Of a DNA stretch of 49,392 bases, positions 43,213 to 49,392 are shown piece by piece (the stretch's first letter is position 1; the number at the start of each line of letters is the position of its first letter). The notes under the pieces are model-generated. The model had not been told where the DNA came from. It ran no database searches and saw only the letters and a list, made by a program, of their open reading frames with translations. Position numbers and translations under genes: made by a program. Source of the stretch: Chitinophagaceae bacterium (lineage in GTDB: Bacteria; Bacteroidota; Bacteroidia; Cytophagales; Cytophagaceae); contig JAQBNS010000033.1 of NCBI GenBank assembly GCA_028288405.1, forward strand, positions 1 through 49,392, read 5' to 3'.

Positions 43213-44433
43213 TTAAAACTGAGAAGCCAGCAGTAGATGAATATCCTTATAGGGAATATTAAAACGCTTACTCAATAAAATATTGGTCAAACAACCTTTA
43301 TAAGAATACACCCCATTCTTAAAGCCCTTCTTCGCATAAATCATTTCTTCCACTCCACCCACATCTGCAATCTTAAGCAAAATAGGTGTGAAGATATTAC
43401 TCAGTGCGGTACTCGCCGTACGCGCCACTCTGGAAGGAATATTAGGTACGCAATAATGAATGACATCGTACTTCCTGTATACGGGATTATCATGGGATGT
43501 AAGTGTGGAAGTTTCGAAACATCCTCCCTGATCAATACTTACATCAATGATGACAGAATTGGGTTTCATCTCCGCCACCATTTCTTCCGTAATGATGCAG
43601 GCACCATCTTCCGGACGCAACGAACCAATTACGACATCCGCTTCTTTCAATTCTTTTCTTAACGATACCGTGTTAATCGTAGAGGTATATAACTGCATGC
43701 CTAAATGCTCTTTTAATCTACGCAGTCGATACAAATGTTGATCAAACACTTTTACTTCCGCACCCAAACCGATCGCTGTACGAGCCGTATATTCGGCCAC
43801 TGTACCGGCACCTAATATGACTACTTGCGTCGGTGGTACACCTGTCACACCACCCAGGATAACACCCATTCCATTGTAACTGCTCAGGTATTCCGCAGCA
43901 ATCAACATGGCAGTACTTCCCGCTATTTCACTCATCGCTTTTACGACAGGCTTACTGCCTTCACGATCCTCGATGAATTCAAAAGCGATGGCATTGATTC
44001 TTTTTTTATTGATGATATCCAGGTAACCTGAACTCAACTGTGCCATCTGCAAAGCGGAAATTAATGTTTGTCCGCTTTTCATATATTGAATCTCTTCGTT
44101 ATTCGGAGGATTCACTTTTAAAATAATGCTGCTTTCAAAAACTTCCTGATGAGAGTAAACGATCCTTGCTCCTGCTTCATTGTATTCTCTATCCAAAAAT
44201 TTGGCTTTCGTTCCTGCTCCTGATTCAATCGAAACGATGTGACCATTATTAACGAGCAAAGCGACAGCTTCCGGTGTCAGGCAAACTCTCTTCTCCGTAA
44301 GATCGAGCTCTTGAGGTATGCCTATTGTCAGTTGCGCGTTCTTTTGTTTTATCCTCATCAATGATTCCTGAGGATAAAGCGTTTCCGCCATCATAGCAGT
44401 AATTCCCTTGTCAATTTTAGTTGTGGGTTTCAT
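43213..44433 (-). CDS. Alanine dehydrogenase-like protein (AlaDH/PNT family)
   Basis: The 406-residue protein has the AlaDH/PNT fold: N-terminal substrate domain (QELDLTEKRVCLTPEAVALL with Arg49; Lys106 in ILKVNPPN), a Rossmann NAD domain (VVILGAGTVAEYTA, Gly208-Ala-Gly), and DVSIDQGGCFETS with Asp301. The usual active-site His of the LHLA segment is replaced by Gln129 in SALQMAQL, so the reaction may differ from alanine oxidation. I recall the same change in other Bacteroidota members. It overlaps the TsaE gene by 17 bases. An internal ATG near residue 26 could start a shorter protein. Confidence 0.85.
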   Translation of the reverse strand: MKPTTKIDKGITAMMAETLYPQESLMRIKQKNAQLTIGIPQELDLTEKRVCLTPEAVALLVNNGHIVSIESGAGTKAKFLDREYNEAGARIVYSHQEVFESSIILKVNPPNNEEIQYMKSGQTLISALQMAQLSSGYLDIINKKRINAIAFEFIEDREGSKPVVKAMSEIAGSTAMLIAAEYLSSYNGMGVILGGVTGVPPTQVVILGAGTVAEYTARTAIGLGAEVKVFDQHLYRLRRLKEHLGMQLYTSTINTVSLRKELKEADVVIGSLRPEDGACIITEEMVAEMKPNSVIIDVSIDQGGCFETSTLTSHDNPVYRKYDVIHYCVPNIPSRVARTASTALSNIFTPILLKIADVGGVEEMIYAKKGFKNGVYSYKGCLTNILLSKRFNIPYKDIHLLLASQF

Positions 44434-44875
44434 GTCTTTTCAATGAAATAATTCTTCGGTGTTCATCCTCCGCTTCCAATGTCAATTCGAGGTAGCTGTA
44501 AGGCAGTATAGAATGGATAATACCAGGCCATTCTATCAGGCAGAGCGAACCAGAATCCAGGTACTCTTCAATGCCTATATCTTGTGCTTCGCGCAAAGAG
44601 TTTAATCGGTGTAAATCAAAATGATAAACCGTATCGCCGGAAGTCAACAGGTATTCATTCACAATAGGGAAAGTAGGACTGGTCACGTTGTCCGTTGTTC
44701 CCAAAAAATCACATAAGGTTCGCACGAGCGTTGTTTTGCCCGCACCCATTTGTCCGTAAAGCAACCACACAGAAATTCCTTTGCCTGCCTGAAGCAGTTC
44801 CGGAACTACCCTACCCAAATCTTCTACCGAAGCAACCTCCCAGCGCTTTTGCACTGAAGCTTCCAAACCTGTCAT
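44417..44875 (-). CDS. tsaE: tRNA threonylcarbamoyladenosine biosynthesis ATPase TsaE
   Basis: The 152-residue protein has Walker A GQMGAGKTTL (41-50), followed by TSPTFPIVNEYL and YHFDLHRL, and a late CLIEWPGI. TsaE is the ATPase partner of TsaB/TsaD in making t6A37 on ANN-decoding tRNAs. Its length is normal for the family. It overlaps ald-like DNA downstream by 17 bases and is the first gene of that pair, following a repeat-filled gap after PorX. In many Bacteroidota tsaE, an ald-like gene and porX are close together. Confidence 0.93.
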   Translation of the reverse strand: MTGLEASVQKRWEVASVEDLGRVVPELLQAGKGISVWLLYGQMGAGKTTLVRTLCDFLGTTDNVTSPTFPIVNEYLLTSGDTVYHFDLHRLNSLREAQDIGIEEYLDSGSLCLIEWPGIIHSILPYSYLELTLEAEDEHRRIISLKRHETHN

Positions 44876-44984
44876 TTCTATCGGATCAAAGTATTAAGTT
44901 ACTCAATTTAGATCGGATGTTCAAGGGGCTTGGACTATTTTCTATAGGAGCATATGATTAAATCTTTAAACTTTCGTGTTAAAA
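44876..44984. other. Upstream region of tsaE
   Basis: AT-rich DNA upstream of tsaE with no gene. It may carry the tsaE promoter; I cannot place boxes firmly. Confidence 0.3.
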
Positions 44985-45209
44985 CACGCTGGTGCGAGCG
45001 TCTTTGCTCGTTCCTATAGCAATTTAGAGCGTCTCGCTCGGGGCTTCCATATAACAAAAACATATATAGCAAAAAATATGGCGATGATTAATTACATCTT
45101 AGTCCCCGCAGGGTCTCTCGCAGAGGACCCTGCGAGGACTAAACATAAAATGTCCCCGAGCGGAACGCCTATGTAATTTTAGGAACGAGCAAAGATGCTC
45201 GCACCAGCG
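44985..45209. repeat. Two-hairpin REP pair without a transposase (REPIN-like)
   Basis: The left arm (44985-45048) opens CACGCTGGTGCGAGC, has a hairpin, then TAGAGCGTCTCGCTCGGGG. The right arm (45152-45209) is its inverse: CGCTGGTGCGAGC, CTTTGCTCGTTCC, then ACATAGGCGTTCCGCTCGGGG. Start box, CATAG box, second hairpin and terminal GGG match the REPs around the RAYTs at 6065-7335. A GTCCCCGCAGGG palindrome lies between the arms at 45102-45139. Confidence 0.88.
45102..45139. repeat. Single GTCCCCGCAGGG palindrome inside a REP pair
   Basis: GTCCCCGCAGGGTC and GACCCTGCGAGGAC (half-sites) pair as in the copies at 18528, 18711, 21259 and 21670. It is nested between the arms of the element at 44985-45209. 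Confidence 0.9.
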
Positions 45210-45223
45210 ATGGTAATACTAAC

Positions 45224-45252
45224 AAAAAAAGGCCCGTCAAAGACAGACCTTT
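45224..45252 (-). terminator. Intrinsic terminator of the PorX-type gene
   Basis: On the minus strand GGTCTGTC pairs with GACGGGCC (with wobbles) around TTT, followed by a run of T. It is 31 bases after the PorX stop. Confidence 0.75.
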
Positions 45253-45253
45253 T

Positions 45254-45284
45254 ACTGATCACTGACTACTGTCAACCGATCACT
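45254..45284. repeat. Degenerate heptamer array ACTGATC
   Basis: Four units in register (ACTGATC, ACTGACT, ACTGTCA, ACCGATC) followed by ACT. The last bases overlap the PorX stop codon at 45283-45285. No inverted partner seen. Confidence 0.75.
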
Positions 45285-46839
45285 ATTTTTTAGGAACCAA
45301 ATGCACAAAAGGAATAATAATCTCCTCCATAGAAACTCCCCCATGCTGGAAGGAATTTTTATACAAATTCACAAAGTGGTTGTAGTTATTGGGATATACG
45401 AAGTAGGTATTCATCATCGCAAACACATAAGAGGAACTCAATGTTTTACTTGGCAGGAAAAAACGATTCGGTTTTTTAACCGAAAACACATCCTTCGATT
45501 CTTCGTAACTCAGGTTACGACCTTCCTTGTAACGCAGGTTGGAATTGGTTTCTCTGTCGCCAATTACTTTGTGTGCTTTGTCTACTCTTACCGTACCGTG
45601 GTCTGTCGTGATGACCACCTGTATGCCTCTAGCCGCCAACATTTTCAGCATGTCACGCAAAGGAGAGAAATTATACCAGCTCGATGTCAGGGAACGATAA
45701 GCCGACTCATCCGGCGCCAATTCTTTCAACACATCCATATCCGAACGGGCATGTGATAGCATGTCCACAAAGTTATAGACCACCGCATTAAATGGGTTTT
45801 GTTTGATCAAGCCCACTACCTGATCCAGTAAGTTTTTTCCTTGCTGTTGGTGTATGATTTTATTGTACGAAAACTTAATCGGACGTTTGTTGCGCTCCAA
45901 AAAGTTACGCAACAATTCTTCTTCGTGTTGATTTCTGCTGCCTTCATCCTGTTCCCAAATGGCAGGAAATCTCTTTTCAATTTCAGAAGGCATCATGCCT
46001 GCAAACAGCGCGTTACGCGCATACTCCGTGGTAGTAGGTAGTATAGAGTAATAATGCGATTCTTCGTTCACATAAAAATCTTCTGTAATGAATGGTTCCA
46101 ACATTTTCCATTGATCATAGCGCAGGTTATCAATCAGAATAAAGAAAATCGGTTCTTTCTTATCGATCAAAGGCAAGACTTTAGTCGCCAGTAATTGATG
46201 CGACAATAAAGGTTTATCGCTACCCGCATCGTTCAACCAGCCTTCGTAGTTTTTCTTAATAAATTGAGAAAACAATTGATTGGCTTCCGTCCATTGGGTT
46301 TCCAACACTTCACGCATTTCTCTTCCCTCTGTACCTTGAATTTGCATGTCCCAAAACACCAACTTCTTATACGTCTCTGCCCATTCTGCATGACTCAGGT
46401 TATCGGATAATTCCATATTCAGCGTTCTGAATTCTTGCAGGTATCCGGAGTTGGTCTTTTCCGTCATGATGCTTCTGTTCTGCAAAATCTTTTTCACAGA
46501 AAGCAAAATTTGATTAGGATTGATCGGCTTGATCAGGTAATCGGAAATTTTCGATCCGATGGCTTGTTCCATGATCGCTTCTTCCTCACTCTTCGTGATC
46601 ATCACGACAGGCAAGGCCGGGCGATAGGCTTTGATTTGTGTCAAGGCTTCCAGACCACTCATACCGGGCATATTTTCATCCAGGAATACGGCATCAAAAA
46701 ACTCTGACTTGCATTTGTCCAGTGCATCTTTTCCACTCAATACCGGTACGATGTCTATTCCTTTCGCTTCTAAAAAAATGATGTGAGGTTTCAACAACTC
46801 AATCTCATCATCCGCCCATAAAATCTTGTACCTTTGCAT
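45283..46839 (-). CDS. porX: PorX-type response regulator with PglZ-like phosphatase domain
   Basis: From the ATG at 46839 the protein has 518 residues; a start at 46854 would add MNYTH ahead of the usual start QRYKILWADDEIE. The receiver has Asp10-Asp11, phosphorylated Asp54 in AVFLDENMPGM, and Lys in YLIKPINP. The rest is an alkaline-phosphatase-superfamily PglZ-like domain with FFILIDNLRYDQWK, VVYNFVDMLSHARSD and VVITTDHGTVRVDKA. In Porphyromonas and Flavobacterium relatives PorX, with the kinase PorY and sigma factor SigP, controls T9SS genes. Three T9SS cargos lie in this window. Confidence 0.92.
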   Translation of the reverse strand: MQRYKILWADDEIELLKPHIIFLEAKGIDIVPVLSGKDALDKCKSEFFDAVFLDENMPGMSGLEALTQIKAYRPALPVVMITKSEEEAIMEQAIGSKISDYLIKPINPNQILLSVKKILQNRSIMTEKTNSGYLQEFRTLNMELSDNLSHAEWAETYKKLVFWDMQIQGTEGREMREVLETQWTEANQLFSQFIKKNYEGWLNDAGSDKPLLSHQLLATKVLPLIDKKEPIFFILIDNLRYDQWKMLEPFITEDFYVNEESHYYSILPTTTEYARNALFAGMMPSEIEKRFPAIWEQDEGSRNQHEEELLRNFLERNKRPIKFSYNKIIHQQQGKNLLDQVVGLIKQNPFNAVVYNFVDMLSHARSDMDVLKELAPDESAYRSLTSSWYNFSPLRDMLKMLAARGIQVVITTDHGTVRVDKAHKVIGDRETNSNLRYKEGRNLSYEESKDVFSVKKPNRFFLPSKTLSSSYVFAMMNTYFVYPNNYNHFVNLYKNSFQHGGVSMEEIIIPFVHLVPKK

Positions 46840-47024
46840 ATGTGTATAGTTCAAATTCGAAAAACAATCCTAACTTTATCCTAATTATTCTTTAGTCCAT
46901 AAGTATTCTATAAATCATTTCAATCCTTCGTTTGATAGAAGATGAAGACGATAAATTGAATCATAGGGTCCTAATACATAATCCGGGTTTATCCATTAAC
47001 ACCTAAAGTACATCTTTAGTACGC
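46840..47024. other. Divergent promoter region of porX and the HD gene
   Basis: AT-rich DNA between divergent genes. A plus-strand TACCTTTG overlaps the porX start, but no clear -33/-7 pair is visible for either gene. Confidence 0.3.
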
Positions 47025-48257
47025 ATGAGCAAAAAAAAAATTATAAATGATCCGGTCTACGGATTTATAGAGATCAAGAACGATCTGATCTTCGATCTGA
47101 TCGAACATCCCTACTTTCAACGACTACGCCGCATCAAGCAACTGGGATTGACAGACCTTGTCTACCCAGGCGCCTTGCACACCCGATTCCATCATGCATT
47201 AGGTGCCATGCACCTGATGGAGCAGGCACTTACCAGCATTGCCGCCAAAGGCATTGCCATTTCTGACAAAGAAGCGGAAGCCGCTAAGATTGCGATCCTC
47301 CTGCATGACGTGGGACATAGTCCTTTTTCGCATGCTTTGGAACATTCCATCTTATTCAATGTCAAACACGAAAGCATCTCTGAACTCGTGATGGAAAAAC
47401 TCAATCAGGAGTTCGGAGGGAAACTCCGTACAGCCATTGAGATGTTTAGAAATACCTACTCCAGAAGATTCTTCCATCAGCTGATATCAAGTCAGTTGGA
47501 CATGGATCGTCTGGATTACCTCAACAGAGACTGCTTCTTTACCGGCGTTCACGAAGGCACCATCGGTGCAGAACGCATCATCAAAATGCTGAACGTGGCC
47601 AACGATGAGTTGGTGATCGATCAAAAAGGTATTTACAGTGTGGAGAACTTTTTGACCGCCCGCCGTCTGATGTATTGGCAAGTCTACTTGCACAAGACTA
47701 CCATTTGCGCTGAAAAAATGACGGTACAGATCATCGATCGCGTACGCCATTTATTGAAAAAGAAAGTCACAGTTCCTTGTCCGGAATCATTGACCTACTT
47801 CTTAAGTAAAGAACTCAGCATCAATGATTTTTCATCTAAAAAACAAGGGCTAAATCATTTCATGAACCTGGATGACCACGACATTTGGTTTAGCATCAAA
47901 CAATGGATGAATCATCCGGATAAAGTATTGTCCACCCTGTGCAAAATGCTCGTGACGAGGAAATTATTCAGCATCCAGTTGTCCAATCAGGTTATCCCTA
48001 AAAAAGAAATAGAAAAAGCCAAAAAGGCGACAATGAAGCAGTTAGGGCTAAAAGAAGCTGATTTAAAGTATTTTATACTGTCCGGAACGGTGAGTAACGA
48101 AGCTTATATTCACACTAAGCATAAAGAAATCAAGATCCTGACCAAGGACAAAAAACTGATCAATCTGGTCGGTGCCTCTGATCTGCCAAACATCAAAGCA
48201 TTGGGGAAAATTGTTAAAAAACATTATTTATGCTTCCCAAAAATTGTATCTTTGTAA
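47025..48257 (+). CDS. HD-domain phosphohydrolase (SAMHD1/COG1078-like)
   Basis: The 410-residue protein belongs to the HD superfamily dNTPase-like group: FQRLRRIKQLGLTDLVYPGA, TRFHHALGAMHLM (His56/His57), the HD dyad His94-Asp95 in ILLHDVGHSPFSHALEH, and the late Asp161 in SQLDMDRLDYLNRD. Members hydrolyse nucleotide triphosphates or other phosphoesters; substrate here is unknown. The gene lies 57 bases before lpxD on the same strand. The end of the frame contains a TATCTTTG that may serve lpxD. Confidence 0.9.
   Translation: MSKKKIINDPVYGFIEIKNDLIFDLIEHPYFQRLRRIKQLGLTDLVYPGALHTRFHHALGAMHLMEQALTSIAAKGIAISDKEAEAAKIAILLHDVGHSPFSHALEHSILFNVKHESISELVMEKLNQEFGGKLRTAIEMFRNTYSRRFFHQLISSQLDMDRLDYLNRDCFFTGVHEGTIGAERIIKMLNVANDELVIDQKGIYSVENFLTARRLMYWQVYLHKTTICAEKMTVQIIDRVRHLLKKKVTVPCPESLTYFLSKELSINDFSSKKQGLNHFMNLDDHDIWFSIKQWMNHPDKVLSTLCKMLVTRKLFSIQLSNQVIPKKEIEKAKKATMKQLGLKEADLKYFILSGTVSNEAYIHTKHKEIKILTKDKKLINLVGASDLPNIKALGKIVKKHYLCFPKIVSL
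48247..48254 (+). promoter_or_regulatory. Possible -7 box for lpxD
   Basis: TATCTTTG matches TAnnTTTG, 60 bases before the lpxD ATG and overlapping the end of the HD gene. A TTG 34 bases upstream is too far for a standard -33 box, so the assignment is tentative. Confidence 0.35.
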
Positions 48258-48314
48258 GATTGTGTTCTTTAGAACAGGAAAATCACCTTTAAATTCAGGT
48301 CAAAAAATAGTTGA

Positions 48315-49361
48315 ATGGAGTTTACAGTTGAACAAATAGCCCAATTAATTGGGGGACGCATACAAGGCGACGCGACTACAAAAATCAGCAAATTGGCAAA
48401 AATCCAAGAAGGTGATGGAAAAAGTCTGGCGTTTTTATCCAATCCAAAATACGAAAACTATATCTACACAACAGATGCAGGTGCAGTGATCGTAAAGAAT
48501 GATTTCGTTGCGAAAAGTGAAGTGAAAGCGACCTTGATTTTTGTAGAGGATCCTTATACTTGTTTTACTGCTCTTCTTGAACAATACCATAAAACAATGC
48601 TCTGGAGCCGCATGGGCATTGAGGAGCCGAGCTATATCGGTAAAACTTCTTCCATCGGTGAAAATCACTACAGAGCTGCATTCTCTTATATCGGTAACAA
48701 TTGTACCCTTGGTACTAACGTGAAGATTTTCCCTCATGTTACTATTGGAGACAATGTAAGCATTGGAAATAATGTCATTATTTATGCCGGTGTAAAGATT
48801 TGTGCAGATACCGTGATCGGTAATCATGTAACGATACAAGCCGGTGCGGTCATTGGAAGTGACGGTTTTGGATTTGCACCGCAAGCAGATGGTTCTTATA
48901 AAAGCATTCCTCAAGTAGGTAATGTGATCATCGGTAACCACGTAGACATCGGTGCCAACACCGTGATTGACCGTGCTACCATGGGTTCTACTATCATTGA
49001 AGACGGTGTAAAATTAGATAACCTGATTCAGGTCGCACATAATGTTAAAATAGGACAAAATACAGTCATCGCTTCTCAAGCGGGGGTATCCGGGTCTACA
49101 GAAATCGGCAAACAATGCATCATTGGTGGACAAGTTGGTTTCTCCGGACACATTAAAATTGCCGATCGTACGTCTATAGGAGCACAGGCCGGAATCATGT
49201 CTTCCGTTACCACTGAAGGCCAAAAAATGATTGGAAGTCCGGCTTTCGATGCCAGAAGTTATTTTAAATCTTATACCATTTTCAGAAAACTACCGAAGGT
49301 CATGAAAACCATCGAACAGCTGGAAGAAAAAATCATCAGTTTATCAAGCGAAGTTAAATAG
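48315..49361 (+). CDS. lpxD: UDP-3-O-(3-hydroxyacyl)glucosamine N-acyltransferase LpxD
   Basis: The 348-residue protein has the LpxD N-terminal uridine-binding domain (FTVEQIAQLIGGRIQGD, LAFLSNPKYENYI), a left-handed beta-helix of hexapeptide repeats (for example IGDNVSIGNNVIIYAG, VIGNHVTIQAGAVIG), the GSDGFGFAPQADG segment, and the catalytic His242 in NLIQVAHNVKIGQ. It transfers the third acyl chain in lipid A synthesis at the cytosolic face of the inner membrane. A complete C-terminal helix (KVMKTIEQLEEKI) is present. The window ends 31 bases later; lpxC/fabZ is a likely next gene. Confidence 0.97.
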   Translation: MEFTVEQIAQLIGGRIQGDATTKISKLAKIQEGDGKSLAFLSNPKYENYIYTTDAGAVIVKNDFVAKSEVKATLIFVEDPYTCFTALLEQYHKTMLWSRMGIEEPSYIGKTSSIGENHYRAAFSYIGNNCTLGTNVKIFPHVTIGDNVSIGNNVIIYAGVKICADTVIGNHVTIQAGAVIGSDGFGFAPQADGSYKSIPQVGNVIIGNHVDIGANTVIDRATMGSTIIEDGVKLDNLIQVAHNVKIGQNTVIASQAGVSGSTEIGKQCIIGGQVGFSGHIKIADRTSIGAQAGIMSSVTTEGQKMIGSPAFDARSYFKSYTIFRKLPKVMKTIEQLEEKIISLSSEVK

Positions 49362-49392
49362 AGGCGGCAGCATACAGCATGTATACTAAACA

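Overview
This window is a chromosomal segment of a member of the Bacteroidota, probably a non-Bacteroidales lineage such as Cytophagales, Chitinophagales or Sphingobacteriales. The evidence is three secreted proteins with C-terminal type IX secretion (T9SS) sorting domains, a PorX-type T9SS regulator, TonB receptors with CarboxypepD_reg-like N-termini, a LytS/LytTR pair beside an outer-membrane barrel, a 7TMR-DISM kinase, an LpxD gene, and AT-rich TAnnTTTG-like promoter candidates. I see no rRNA, tRNA, phage genes or CRISPR array.

Layout. Positions 69-6038 carry a secreted protein, a PAS histidine kinase with its receiver partner, a lipoprotein, a SMI1/KNR4 protein and an M1 peptidase. Positions 6065-7335 hold a REP/RAYT island: an intact RAYT transposase between its own inverted REPs sits inside the remains of a second RAYT, which has a different REP type. 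Positions 7391-12318 carry small stress or housekeeping proteins (AHSA1, ABM), a T9SS cargo, an OmpA protein with a duplicated domain and a membrane protein. Positions 12647-18482 are a haem uptake locus: TonB receptor, HmuT, HmuU and HmuV. Positions 18491-25206 alternate repeats with DinB, ABC-F, a TPR-AAA+ ATPase, a TPR membrane protein, a DUF5655-like protein and a 53-residue membrane protein absent from longer-ORF calls. Positions 25277-36157 carry a T9SS M1 peptidase, DUF1801, three minus-strand lipoproteins, DUF421, a T9SS beta-helix protein and a Kef-type antiporter. Positions 36365-43153 (minus) carry a LytS kinase, LytTR regulator and outer-membrane barrel in overlapping order, then a 7TMR-DISM kinase. 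Positions 43213-49361 carry an alanine dehydrogenase-like protein, TsaE, PorX, an HD phosphohydrolase and LpxD.

The most unusual content is between the genes. At least six repeat families occupy gene ends. (1) Two-hairpin REPs tied to RAYTs, with a gene-less pair at 44985-45209. (2) A GTCCCCGCAGGG palindrome family. (3) Tandem arrays with a 7-base period, often in facing inverted pairs that can form long stem-loops; their sequences differ from site to site but the period and position are kept. (4) A GTGTCAGGTCT palindrome pair. (5) A CCCCTAAA pair around a 20-bp stem. (6) An AGGGATTGAAGCGGAAAGCCC-like element. Several are nested in one another. Function is not shown by sequence alone; transcription termination or RNA-end protection is the simplest hypothesis for the heptamer stem-loops.
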